From an uncultured Lachnospiraceae bacterium (GTDB lineage: Bacteria; Bacillota; Clostridia; Lachnospirales; Lachnospiraceae): DNA of 64,000 nt. The translations under genes were made by a program, and so were the position numbers. Position 1 is the stretch's first letter. The number at the start of each line of letters is the position of its first letter. The notes beneath the pieces are model-generated. The model worked only from the letters and a program-made list of their open reading frames with translations. It did no database searches and had not been told where the DNA came from. The stretch is from contig CAJUGD010000003.1 in NCBI GenBank assembly GCA_910586205.1, forward strand, positions 156,442 to 220,441, read 5' to 3'. Shown piece by piece: positions 16,763 through 25,624 of this stretch.

Positions 16763-17002
16763 AAAATCATCTCCTGTCTAATGTCTTACATACAATGTTG
16801 TTTTCCCTATTATAGAATGTCACCACCCGTTAGGGTGATGTTTTGCGCACACATCAGTGTGCTTCCTTATTATACCACATTTTACAAATGAAAAAAAGGT
16901 CTTGGAACAACCTGCCATTTTTTTTCATATGGTAAGGTATGCCTGAAAAGGAACAAGGAAGATCCTGTAAGGCAGCATTGTCTTAAAAAGGAGATTGCAG
17001 TT

Positions 17003-18562
17003 ATGAAGATTTGTATAGATGCAGGTCATTATGGCAAGTACAACCAAAGTCCGGCAGACAGTAGGTATTATGAGTCGGATTTTACCTGGAAGCTGCATCT
17101 TTTGCAGAAAAAGTATTTGGAAGAATATGGGATTGAGGTGATTACGACAAGGTCGGATCAAAGCAGTGACAGAGGACTTTACAGCCGGGGGGCAGCGTCA
17201 AAGGGATGTGCATTATTTATATCAGATCACACCAATGCAGTGGGGACAACTGTGAATGATTCAATAGACTATCCGGCGGCATATTGTGCAATTAATGGGA
17301 GCGCAGATGGAATAGGCATAGATCTGGCTCAGTGTGTGGAGCAGATTATAGGAACCAGACAACCGGCCAGGATTGAACACAGGCGGGGAAAAAATGGAGA
17401 TTATTATGGGGTTCTTAGAGGCGCCACAGCAGTAGGGACTCCAGGATTGATTCTGGAACATTCTTTTCATACCAATACACAGATTGTGAGATGGCTGCTC
17501 AATGAAGATAATATTGACCGGCTTGCAAAAGCTGAGGCCAAAACCATTGCCTTATATTATAATGTGATAGATCCCATACCAGAGAAAAAATCCGGGTGGG
17601 TTCAGGAGGAAGGCGGATGGCGGTTTTATCTTGGAAATACAGGTGAACCGGTACGTAATGACTGGTATCAAGATGGAGAAGATTGGTACTGGTTTGACGA
17701 AGCAGGAATGATGGTATACAATAACTGGAAGATAGGTGGGGATGGAAAGTGGTATTTTTTGAATGAGAATGGAGCCATGGCCAGAAATCAGTGGGTGGTT
17801 TGGAAGTACGAACTGTATCGGGTGACAGAAGACGGAAGCATGTTTGAGGGAAGCATGTGCTTGGAGACAGACGAAAAAGGGGCGCTGGTTCAGCATAAGG
17901 AAGATAATTTAGAAACAGAAGGCCCAATCAGTAGGATGAGGAACGTTCAGGAGGAGAGCAGCATTCAGGGGGAGAGCAGCATTCAGAGGGAAAGCAGCAT
18001 TCAGGGAGAGAGCAGAATTCAAGAGGAGAGCGGAATTCAAGAGGAGAGCAGAATTCAAGAGGAGAGCGGAATTCAAGAGGAGAGCGAAATTCAAGAGGAG
18101 AGCGAAATTCAAGAGGAGAGCAGCATTCAAAAGGAGAGCAGCATTCAAGAGGAGAGCAGTATTCAAGAGGAGAGCAGTATTCAAGAGGAGAGCGGAATTC
18201 AAGAGGAGAGCAGTATTCAAAAGGAAAGCAGTATTCAAAGGGAGAATGCGTTTCAAAATGAGATCAGGAATCAGAAAGAGGGTGGGATTCAGAAGGAGAA
18301 CAATATACAAGAGAAAATTAAGCTTCGGGAAAAAAGGAGAAACCGATCCAAAAGAGAAAATCAGTCCCATAAAAAAGAATGTCCCAAAAAGAAACCGAAA
18401 ACCAGCAAAAAAGCACAGAAAAAAAGAGATTTAAAGAATAATAAGAGACAGAAAAAGCAAAAAACAGCCATTCAGGCTAATTTAATCAGGTTTCTTCTTA
18501 CTGAAATAGAAGGATTTACAACACAATATAAAAAAGGAAAAAGAGGAACAGGCAAAAAGTAA
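17003..18562 (+). CDS. N-acetylmuramoyl-L-alanine amidase with wall-binding repeats, hexapeptide tandem array and basic tail
   Basis: A 519-residue autolysin or endolysin-like protein. Residues 3-185 form an Amidase_3 domain: DAGHYG (zinc His), RYYESDF (zinc Glu), ISDHTNAV (zinc His) and LEHSFHTN (catalytic Glu). It cleaves the bond between muramic acid and L-Ala. Residues about 198-285 hold three or four aromatic wall-binding repeats. Residues about 317-436 consist of 16 regular plus four degenerate hexapeptides of the EESSIQ type. The last 80 residues are strongly basic (about 40% Lys/Arg). No signal peptide is seen, as in pneumococcal LytA and phage-type amidases, so export is by lysis or an unconventional route. 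Confidence is high for the enzyme and lower for the tail function. Confidence 0.88.
   Translation: MKICIDAGHYGKYNQSPADSRYYESDFTWKLHLLQKKYLEEYGIEVITTRSDQSSDRGLYSRGAASKGCALFISDHTNAVGTTVNDSIDYPAAYCAINGSADGIGIDLAQCVEQIIGTRQPARIEHRRGKNGDYYGVLRGATAVGTPGLILEHSFHTNTQIVRWLLNEDNIDRLAKAEAKTIALYYNVIDPIPEKKSGWVQEEGGWRFYLGNTGEPVRNDWYQDGEDWYWFDEAGMMVYNNWKIGGDGKWYFLNENGAMARNQWVVWKYELYRVTEDGSMFEGSMCLETDEKGALVQHKEDNLETEGPISRMRNVQEESSIQGESSIQRESSIQGESRIQEESGIQEESRIQEESGIQEESEIQEESEIQEESSIQKESSIQEESSIQEESSIQEESGIQEESSIQKESSIQRENAFQNEIRNQKEGGIQKENNIQEKIKLREKRRNRSKRENQSHKKECPKKKPKTSKKAQKKRDLKNNKRQKKQKTAIQANLIRFLLTEIEGFTTQYKKGKRGTGKK
17951..18310 (+). repeat. 18-bp coding minisatellite (16 clean and 4 degenerate units)
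   Basis: The unit, about GAGGAGAGCAGCATTCAA, repeats in frame from 17951 to 18238 and decays to 18310. Variation is mostly at the fourth residue (Ser, Gly, Arg or Glu) and the first (Glu, Gly, Arg or Lys). Such arrays change copy number by slippage while keeping the frame. Confidence 0.9.
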
Positions 18563-18699
18563 GAGAAATAACAAGATTACGTGCCAGGTTTTCATAGATT
18601 TTACAAAACCATTACAATTTGTATAAGAGTATGTATCTTTAAAAAAAGTTATGATATACTTAACACTAAAAAGGTAAGACCTGGAAATGGAGTATGGGA

Positions 18700-19728
18700 A
18701 TGACGAATAAATACGATTTGATTATTATCGGTTCTGGCCCGGCCGGACTGGCGGCGGCTATTTATGCCCAGCGGGCCAGGCTGAATACATTGGTATTGGA
18801 GAAAGCAACAATGAGCGGCGGTCAGGTATTGAATACCTATGAGGTGGACAATTATCCGGGACTTCCGGGGATGAATGGGTTTGATTTGGGGATGAAGTTT
18901 CGGCAGCACGCAGATCAGTTGGAAGCAAAATTCGCGGAAGATGAGGTGCAGAGAATTGTTTTAGAGGAAGATGCGGATGTGAATCCGAGAGCAGATGCAG
19001 GAGAGGAGCCGCCGTTTCAGGATGAGACAGGAGATATGGGAGAACTGCAGGCAGCAGAGCTGCGTCAGTCTTCTAAGTTAGTGTGGAAAAGAGTGATCGG
19101 CAAAAAGGGCGATTATATGGCAAAGACGGTGATCATTGCTTCCGGGGCCGCTCACCGCAGTTTGGGAGCTCCGGGAGAAAAGGACCTGGCAGGACGTGGC
19201 ATAAGCTATTGTGCTACCTGTGACGGGGCATTTTATAAGAGAAAAGTGACTGCTGTGGTAGGCGGAGGAGATGTGGCATTAGAGGATGCTATTTTTCTGT
19301 CTCGAATGTGTAGCCATGTATATTTGATCCATCGCCGCAATGAGCTGCGGGGAGCCAAGGTATTGCAGGAAAAGCTGTTTTCTTTGGAAAATGTTACCGT
19401 GATATGGGACAGTGTGGTGGAGGAAATCTTAGGAGAACAGCGAGTGAGCGGCGTAGCGCTTAAGAATGTAAAGACCGGGGAGGCATCCCGCCTGGATGTG
19501 GACGGTGTGTTTATTGCAGTGGGCATTACGCCCAACAGCCAACCGTTTGAGGGGCTTTTGGAAATGGATCATGGGTATATCCGGGCAGACGAGAGCGGGG
19601 ATACAGGGGTACCTGGCATTTATGCGGCAGGGGATGTGCGCACAAAACAGCTTCGCCAAATCGTGACTGCAGCAGCAGACGGGGCCAATGCAGTAACCAG
19701 TGCGGAGCGTTATCTGACAGAATACTAA
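18700..19728 (+). CDS. Thioredoxin-reductase-like FAD/NAD(P) oxidoreductase with acidic insertion
   Basis: A 342-residue protein started at the ATG at 18700, seven bases after GGAG; an ATG at 18694 is too close to it. It has the FAD motif GSGPAGLAAAIYA, the redox-active CATCD, the NADPH motif GGGDVALEDAIFL and the terminal AAGDVRTKQLRQIVTAAADGA, all as in TrxB. Between the FAD half and the CATC half there is an extra acidic stretch of about 40 residues (around residues 85-125, including ADVNPRADAGEEPPFQDE) absent from classical TrxB. It recycles thioredoxin or a related carrier. It is followed after 9 bp by a wall hydrolase gene. Confidence 0.85.
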   Translation: MTNKYDLIIIGSGPAGLAAAIYAQRARLNTLVLEKATMSGGQVLNTYEVDNYPGLPGMNGFDLGMKFRQHADQLEAKFAEDEVQRIVLEEDADVNPRADAGEEPPFQDETGDMGELQAAELRQSSKLVWKRVIGKKGDYMAKTVIIASGAAHRSLGAPGEKDLAGRGISYCATCDGAFYKRKVTAVVGGGDVALEDAIFLSRMCSHVYLIHRRNELRGAKVLQEKLFSLENVTVIWDSVVEEILGEQRVSGVALKNVKTGEASRLDVDGVFIAVGITPNSQPFEGLLEMDHGYIRADESGDTGVPGIYAAGDVRTKQLRQIVTAAADGANAVTSAERYLTEY

Positions 19729-19737
19729 GGAGGCATA

Positions 19738-21027
19738 ATGCAAATGAGGAAGAACTGGAAGGCACTGACAGCAGGCTTTCTTTGTATTTTCATGGCAGGG
19801 GGTATCTCTGCCTATGCAGATGTGGAAAAATCCCTTCATCCGATTACCATTGTGACAGCCCAAGAGGATTATTCGAATATTGCGGTGTCTCAGGTAACAG
19901 GCTATGTGAATATTCGGGAGCAGGCCAATACATCCAGCCGGATTGTGGGAAAGATTTATAACAACTGCGCGGCCGTGATTCAGGAGACAGTACAGGGAGA
20001 AGGGGGAACCTGGTACCGGATCCAGTCCGGCACAGTGACAGGATATATAAAGGCTCAGTATTTTATTACCGGTGAGGCGGCGGAGCAGCTTGCCCGGTCT
20101 ATTGGACGGGAATTTGTGACCATTCAGCCGGAAAGTCTGCGCTTGCGGGAACAGCCGAATCTGGACAGTGCGGTGCTGACCGTGCTTTCCCAAGGAGCAC
20201 GATATGTGGTGCAGGGAGAAGAAGGCGGATTTTATAAGGTTGAAGTTGACGCAGATCTGGTGGGGTATGTGTCCGTAGATTATTGTAAGACTCAGGTAGA
20301 GTTTGATCAGGCAGTTTCCTTGGAGGAGGAGCGGCAGAGGCTGGCAGAGGAAAGTCAGAGAAGGCAGGAGGCAGTCAATGCCATTGCGGCTTTGCAGCTT
20401 GCAAGACAGTCAGAAAACATTAATTCCGGCTCAGGAGGTTCGCAGAATGTCAATCCCGGCGGAGGCCAGGAGATCTTAATTGCAGCGAATCCGCAGCAGA
20501 GTGACAATTCACAGCAGGCTTCAGCTCCGGTTATTCAAGCGCCTTCCGGCAGCGGTTCGCCGGGGGGCGCCGCTGCACCGGATTCCGGACAGACAGGTGT
20601 GGGAACTCCTGTGTCCGGACCCGGAAGTACAGGAGCGCCTGCTCCCGGCTCCTCGGCAGTGACATCTGCCACCAGAACGGCGATTGTGGCGTATGCCAAA
20701 CAGTTTTTGGGGAATCCCTATGTTTATGGGGGAAGCAGCCTGACCAATGGGACAGATTGTTCTGGATTTACCCAGGGCGTGTTGGCAAATTTTGGAATTA
20801 CTACAGGGCGCAGCTCTCGTGATCAGGCAAATAACGGAAGGGAGATTGCCATTGAGTCGGCCCAGCCAGGTGATCTGCTGTTTTATGCCAGCGGGACCTA
20901 TATTAACCATGTTGCATTGTACATAGGGGGAGGCCAGGTGATTCATGCCAGCAATTCCACCACAGGCATTATAATTTCTCCCTATAATTACCGGACCCCA
21001 TGTAAGGCCGTTACATTTCTGGATTAA
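19738..21027 (+). CDS. Secreted SH3-domain NlpC/P60 peptidoglycan endopeptidase
   Basis: A 429-residue protein. Residues 1-26 form a signal peptide (GGISAYA cleavage region). Two bacterial SH3 domains follow: about 55-115 (TGYVNIREQANTSSRIVGKI) and 125-190 (ESLRLREQPNLDSAVLTVL). Residues 190-225 are a charged helix and 225-310 a Gly/Ser/Pro-rich linker. The C-terminal 115 residues are an NlpC/P60 domain with the catalytic Cys in TDCSGFTQG and the His in NHVALYIGGGQVIHAS. Such enzymes cut stem peptides between D-iGlu and the diamino acid. Translation starts after AGGAGG, close to the trxB-like gene, so both are in one operon. Confidence 0.92.
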   Translation: MQMRKNWKALTAGFLCIFMAGGISAYADVEKSLHPITIVTAQEDYSNIAVSQVTGYVNIREQANTSSRIVGKIYNNCAAVIQETVQGEGGTWYRIQSGTVTGYIKAQYFITGEAAEQLARSIGREFVTIQPESLRLREQPNLDSAVLTVLSQGARYVVQGEEGGFYKVEVDADLVGYVSVDYCKTQVEFDQAVSLEEERQRLAEESQRRQEAVNAIAALQLARQSENINSGSGGSQNVNPGGGQEILIAANPQQSDNSQQASAPVIQAPSGSGSPGGAAAPDSGQTGVGTPVSGPGSTGAPAPGSSAVTSATRTAIVAYAKQFLGNPYVYGGSSLTNGTDCSGFTQGVLANFGITTGRSSRDQANNGREIAIESAQPGDLLFYASGTYINHVALYIGGGQVIHASNSTTGIIISPYNYRTPCKAVTFLD

Positions 21028-21081
21028 CGATTGCCGGGAATGATTGGACAGTCTATTTCAGGAACAGCAGGGAGCAGGAAA

Positions 21082-22116
21082 ATGGTGGAAAAGAGACAAT
21101 ATAACGGACTAGATGTGACAAAAGCTGTGCTGGCTGTGCTGGTGGCGCTTCGTCACATGATTCAGATCTTTTATCCTGAGGAAAGCAAATGGCGTCTGGT
21201 TATCGGCGCCTGGCTTTCCAATCTGGCGGTGCCGGTATTTTTTATCACCGCCGGATTTTTTCTTTTCAGGAAAGTGGATCGGCAGCAGCCGGAGGCCGGA
21301 CGAAGGGCAGTGCTGCAGTACTGCGGCCGGATTTTCAGATTGTATGTGCTTTGGTCGGTGATTTATCTGCCTATCGATTATTATAATTGGATTCATGGGC
21401 AGGATCGGGATGTAGGTGCAGCAGTTTTGAAATATATACAATCTTTTTTCTTTTGCAGCACTACCGTGCAGCTTTGGTATCTTCCGGCGCTTTTGATCGC
21501 ATGCTTTTTGGTGGGAGCTGCTTATGAGAAGGGGATAAAGATTTGGAAGCTTTTGGTAATCGGCGGGATCTTGTTCGGTATGGGTTGTATTGGTGATAAC
21601 TGGTATTGGAATGAACAGCTTCCCATGAAGCTTCAAGATCTTCTGCGGGTGTATGTGCGGTATTTTATGACAATGCGCAACGGGATATTTTATGGGTTCT
21701 TTTTTGTGGCGCTGGGATTGTGGTTTGCAAAGACAGAGCAAAGGATTCCGTTTTTTCCGGCTTTAGTGGGAAGCGTTCTTTGTGTGGTTATGATGCTGGC
21801 AGAGATTCGCCGGTGCAGCAATACGAATATGGTGTTTATGGCAGCTCCGGCAGCTTTTTGCATTTTTGGGGCGGCTTCGGCAATTCACTTAAGGGATCGA
21901 AAGGTGTATGCCCGGCTGCGGGGGGTAAGCCAGTGGGTTTATCTGTCTCATGTGTACTTTTTCCATTTTTATGTATGGACTTTAAGGTGGAACCCCCTTC
22001 CGGCTACAAAGAAGGGAATCACAGTGTCCATTTTGGTGCCAATGATTCTGTTTGCATGGGTGATGGCATGTATATCGGAGAAAAAAGGGGGCAGATGGCT
22101 GAAGATGCTTGTTTAG
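21082..22116 (+). CDS. Membrane acyltransferase (acyltransferase 3 family)
   Basis: A 344-residue polytopic protein, about ten hydrophobic segments. The N-terminal KRQYNGLDVTKAVLAVLVALRH contains the LD...K...A...V..RH pattern of the acyltransferase 3 family, where the His is needed for O-acetylation of sugars or peptidoglycan. The ATG at 21082 follows GGAG at 7 nt; a TTG at 21031 would add 17 residues without a site. The gene follows the NlpC/P60 gene on the same strand, which suggests envelope modification. Substrate unknown. Confidence 0.82.
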   Translation: MVEKRQYNGLDVTKAVLAVLVALRHMIQIFYPEESKWRLVIGAWLSNLAVPVFFITAGFFLFRKVDRQQPEAGRRAVLQYCGRIFRLYVLWSVIYLPIDYYNWIHGQDRDVGAAVLKYIQSFFFCSTTVQLWYLPALLIACFLVGAAYEKGIKIWKLLVIGGILFGMGCIGDNWYWNEQLPMKLQDLLRVYVRYFMTMRNGIFYGFFFVALGLWFAKTEQRIPFFPALVGSVLCVVMMLAEIRRCSNTNMVFMAAPAAFCIFGAASAIHLRDRKVYARLRGVSQWVYLSHVYFFHFYVWTLRWNPLPATKKGITVSILVPMILFAWVMACISEKKGGRWLKMLV

Positions 22117-22180
22117 GGCATTATGCTGTTAAGGTGAAAGGAATACCTTCTTGGGAGAGATGTGGAAGGAGTGTCAGGTA

Positions 22181-22465
22181 ATGAATTATACTTATCTTCT
22201 TCAGTGCGCTGACGGGAGTCTGTACTGCGGATGGACAAACTGTCTTTGGGAGCGAGTGAAGGTTCATAATGAGGGACGAGGAGCAAAATATACCCGGGGA
22301 AGGCGGCCTGTAGAGCTGGTGTATTTTGAAGAATTTGCTACCAAACAGGAGGCCATGCAAAGAGAAGCAGCCATAAAAAGACTGACCAGACAGGAGAAGG
22401 AAAAGCTGGTTGAAAGCAGAGGAATGAAAGCAGTCAGCCAGGAAACAGCCAATGACATGGATTGA
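22181..22465 (+). CDS. GIY-YIG nuclease superfamily protein (YhbQ/UPF0213-like)
   Basis: A 94-residue protein started at the ATG at 22181 after AAGGAG. It holds the single GIY-YIG domain: YTYLLQCADGSLYCGWT replaces the two-part GIY...YIG signature, the Arg is in LWERVKVHN, and the Glu lies in the following helix region (VYFEEFATKQEAMQREAAIKR). The family's physiological role is poorly defined; some members nick or degrade DNA. Placed between envelope genes with no evident functional tie. Confidence 0.85.
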   Translation: MNYTYLLQCADGSLYCGWTNCLWERVKVHNEGRGAKYTRGRRPVELVYFEEFATKQEAMQREAAIKRLTRQEKEKLVESRGMKAVSQETANDMD

Positions 22466-22528
22466 CAAAACGGCAGAAGCAGCCTGGAAGACCGGTTGTG
22501 AAAATAAAGAGAAGGCGGGAATATTTTT

Positions 22529-23629
22529 ATGAAGAAATACGATTATGTATTAGTAGGAAGCGGATTGTATGCCGGAGTGTGGGCGTATGAGGCCAGGAAA
22601 AGAGGGCGGCAGTGTCTGGTGGTGGAGAAGCGGGATCACATTGGCGGCAATGTTTATTGTGAGGATATGGAGGGAATCCATGTCCATCGGTATGGGGCCC
22701 ACATTTTCCATACCAGTGACCGGGAGGTATGGGATTATGTCAATGGGTTGGCAGAGTTTAACCGTTATACCAACAGTCCTGTGGCCAATTATAAGGGAGA
22801 AATGTATAATATGCCCTTTAATATGAATACCTTCAGCAAAATGTGGGGGGTCAGCACTCCGGAGGAGGCAAGGCTGATAATCGAAAAGCAGAAAGGGATC
22901 ATAACCGGGGAGCCGAAGAATCTGGAAGAACAGGCCATCAGCCTGGTGGGCACGGATATTTATGAGAAGCTGGTAAAGGGGTACACGGAGAAGCAGTGGG
23001 GACGGGCCTGCCGGGAGCTGCCTGCATTTATCATTAAGAGGCTGCCTGTGCGCTTTACCTATGACAATAATTATTTTAATGACCGGTACCAGGGGATTCC
23101 TATTGGCGGGTATAATGTGATCATGAACAAGCTGTTTGAGGATTGTACGATTCATACGGGGATTGATTATCTGCAGCATAAGGATTATTATGACAAGCTG
23201 GGGGAAAAGATTGTTTATACAGGAGCCATTGATGCTTATTTCCAGTATCAGTTTGGAAAGCTGGAGTACCGGAGCCTGCGGTTTGAGACAGAGGTGCTGG
23301 ATACCGACAATTATCAGGGCGTGGCAGTGGTCAATTATACAGACCGGGAGACTCCCTATACACGAATTATTGAGCATAAGCATTTTGAGTTTGGAACACA
23401 GCCAAAGACGGTTATTACCCGTGAGTATCCGGCTGCCTGGGAGGAGGGCATGGAAGCTTATTATACGGTAAATGACGAGAAGAACCAGAATTTGTATAAA
23501 CAGTACGCTGAACTGGCAGCAGGGGAGAAGAATGTAATCTTTGGAGGACGCCTGGCAGAGTATAAATATTATGATATGGATAAGGTAATTGCTTCTGCCT
23601 TGGAGAGTGTAAAGAGACTCGGGATATAA
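22529..23629 (+). CDS. glf: UDP-galactopyranose mutase
   Basis: A 366-residue flavoenzyme that interconverts UDP-galactopyranose and UDP-galactofuranose, the donor for galactofuranose in cell-surface glycans. Clear family landmarks are the FAD motif VGSGLYAGVWA, EKRDHIGGNVYCED, YGAHIFHTSDREVWDYVN, KQWGRACRELPAFIIKRLPVR, and the C-terminal RLAEYKYYDMDKVIASAL. Length matches the family. It starts a glycosyltransferase run (22.5-26.5 kb), so the window's glycan probably contains galactofuranose. Confidence 0.95.
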   Translation: MKKYDYVLVGSGLYAGVWAYEARKRGRQCLVVEKRDHIGGNVYCEDMEGIHVHRYGAHIFHTSDREVWDYVNGLAEFNRYTNSPVANYKGEMYNMPFNMNTFSKMWGVSTPEEARLIIEKQKGIITGEPKNLEEQAISLVGTDIYEKLVKGYTEKQWGRACRELPAFIIKRLPVRFTYDNNYFNDRYQGIPIGGYNVIMNKLFEDCTIHTGIDYLQHKDYYDKLGEKIVYTGAIDAYFQYQFGKLEYRSLRFETEVLDTDNYQGVAVVNYTDRETPYTRIIEHKHFEFGTQPKTVITREYPAAWEEGMEAYYTVNDEKNQNLYKQYAELAAGEKNVIFGGRLAEYKYYDMDKVIASALESVKRLGI

Positions 23630-23644
23630 TGACAGGGGGATTGT

Positions 23645-25624
23645 ATGAACATTGTTTATGCGTCAAGTGAAAGCTATGCCAGACATACGGCTGTATCTAT
23701 GGTATCTTTATTCGAGGCCAACAAAAAAGCGAAGAACTTGGATGTTTATGTGCTTTCCATGGGAATTACGGACGAGAGCCGGAAACGAATGCAGGAAATG
23801 GCAGAGAGCTATCATAGAAAGCTTTGGTGCATAGAGATAGGAAATGTCCGGGAGAAATTCAATTTTGATGTGGATGCCAGGGGGTTTGGAGTACATGTTA
23901 TGGGGCGTCTGTTTATGGGAAGCTTTCTTCCTGAGACTGTAGATCGGGTATTGTATCTGGATTGTGATACGGTGGTGGTTCGCCCTTTGAAAAAGCTGTG
24001 GGGCTGGGAGCTTCAAGGAAACGTTCTGGCAGCAGTGATGGAACCTACGATCTATAAATCGGTGAAAGAGAAGATTGGTCTTAAAGACACGGACGCTTAT
24101 GTAAATGCTGGTGTTTTGCTGATCGATCTGAAACAGTGGCGGGATACAGGGGTGGAGAAAAGACTTCTGGAGTTTTTCAAAAGCAAGGGGGGAAGCCTTT
24201 TTGGGTGTGATCAGGATATTATAAACGGAGCTTTAAAAGGGAGGATTTGTTATCTGCCGCCACAGTATAATTTTTTCCCTAATTACCGGTATTTTTCGTA
24301 TGGAGAGCTGGTGCATTATTCCGAAACTTACTTGGCTGTGGAAAAAGAGGAATTTTTGAGGGCCAAACGGAAGCCTTCTATTATTCATTACGCGGGAGAT
24401 GAACGGCCCTGGGTTGCAGGAAATTTGAATCATTACAAAAAAGCTTATGAGCAGGCTCTTTCATTGACGCCATGGGCAGGGGCAGAGAAGGAAAAGGGAA
24501 AAGAGCTTTATATGCTGGGATATCATTTGATGGATTATCTGACGTTTGTCTGCCCCTGGATTCGTCGGGAGATCAGCCGCAGATTCGGAATGAAAGCAGT
24601 GGAGTCCAGGAGCAGGGAGCGGAATATGGGGGAACTGCAGAACAAAGAAGGTTCTGCACCTAAGATCCTGGTTCTGTTAGCTGCTTTTCAAGGGAGCTCT
24701 TATATTGAGGAGCAGATTGATTCAATTTTGGCTCAAACTGTACCGAATATTCAAATTCTTATATCAGATGACGGATCAACAGATGGGACAAGGGAAATTG
24801 CGCAGAGGTATGAGAGCGAATATCCGGGGAAGATTCTATGCAGGCATCGGGTGAAAGAAGGCAAATGTTCTAATCAAAGCAAGGGCGTTCCCGATCCGGC
24901 CATGAACTTTTTCTGGCTTTTGTCCCAGGCAGATGCAGATTATATTCTGCTGAGTGATCAGGATGACAAATGGCTTCCTAATAAGGTGGAACGGCTTCTT
25001 GAAAGGATGATGGAGATCGAAAAGCCGGATTGTCCGGCCCTGGTGTTCTCTGATATGCAGGTGGCAGATGACAAATTAAGACCTATTAATTCCAGCTTTT
25101 TTGAGTATGGACACTGCAATCCGGATCGGCTTTCTTTTGCAGAGATTTTGGTGGAGAATCCCATAACCGGCGGAGCCATGATGATGAATCGGAAGCTGGC
25201 AGAGATAGCAGGGAAAGTTCCCAAAGCATGCTTTATGCATGACTGGTGGATCGGGCTTTGCGCAGCCTGCTTTGGCCAGATATCGTGTGTGAAGGAACCT
25301 CTTTCCCTGTATCGTCAGCATGAACACAATGTGCTGGGGGCAAGGAAGACCGGAAGCTTAGAGGATCTGAAGGAGCGCAGGGTAAGGGGGGAGCAGGTCA
25401 GGGAGAACTACCGTCAGATGTTCTGCCAGGCCAGAGCATTCGGTAAGATGTACGGGGAGAGATTGTCCCAACCTCAGAGACAGGTTTTAAAGGCGTTTTT
25501 AAAGCTGCCAGGAAAAACTCCGGCAGGAAGACTGGTGAGTATTGTGAGAAACCGTTTTTATAAAAGCTCTTGGATTCAAACCCTGGCTCAGTGCATTACC
25601 ATTCCAAAGGAAGGACGCCCATGA
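23645..25624 (+). CDS. Bifunctional glycosyltransferase: GT8 domain fused to GT2 domain
   Basis: A 659-residue protein with two catalytic modules. Residues 1 to about 300 are a GT8 domain: YASSESYARHTAVSMVSL, DxD as LDCDTVVV (Asp106 and Asp108), NAGVLLIDL and IIHYAGDERPW. Residues about 338-585 are a GT2 domain: LLAAFQGSSYIEEQIDSILA, SDDGSTDGT, LLSDQDDKWLPNK and FMHDWWIG. GT8 bacterial enzymes often add galactose or glucose, and this GT2 type often adds rhamnose or galactofuranose. The fusion suggests two consecutive sugar additions by one polypeptide. It overlaps the next glycosyltransferase gene by ATGA. Confidence 0.9.
   Translation: MNIVYASSESYARHTAVSMVSLFEANKKAKNLDVYVLSMGITDESRKRMQEMAESYHRKLWCIEIGNVREKFNFDVDARGFGVHVMGRLFMGSFLPETVDRVLYLDCDTVVVRPLKKLWGWELQGNVLAAVMEPTIYKSVKEKIGLKDTDAYVNAGVLLIDLKQWRDTGVEKRLLEFFKSKGGSLFGCDQDIINGALKGRICYLPPQYNFFPNYRYFSYGELVHYSETYLAVEKEEFLRAKRKPSIIHYAGDERPWVAGNLNHYKKAYEQALSLTPWAGAEKEKGKELYMLGYHLMDYLTFVCPWIRREISRRFGMKAVESRSRERNMGELQNKEGSAPKILVLLAAFQGSSYIEEQIDSILAQTVPNIQILISDDGSTDGTREIAQRYESEYPGKILCRHRVKEGKCSNQSKGVPDPAMNFFWLLSQADADYILLSDQDDKWLPNKVERLLERMMEIEKPDCPALVFSDMQVADDKLRPINSSFFEYGHCNPDRLSFAEILVENPITGGAMMMNRKLAEIAGKVPKACFMHDWWIGLCAACFGQISCVKEPLSLYRQHEHNVLGARKTGSLEDLKERRVRGEQVRENYRQMFCQARAFGKMYGERLSQPQRQVLKAFLKLPGKTPAGRLVSIVRNRFYKSSWIQTLAQCITIPKEGRP

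Noticed and set aside
17951..18310. CRISPR-like regular repeat
   Set aside because: Units are only 18 bp, have no spacers and are translated in frame.
17909..18370. 153-codon minus-strand ORF rich in Leu and Asn
   Set aside because: It is the antisense shadow of the 18-bp coding repeat; the plus strand encodes the amidase in frame.
19429..20193. 254-codon minus-strand ORF
   Set aside because: Antisense to the reductase and NlpC/P60 genes, which have clear motifs and ribosome sites.
22550..23383. 277-codon minus-strand ORF
   Set aside because: Antisense shadow of glf.
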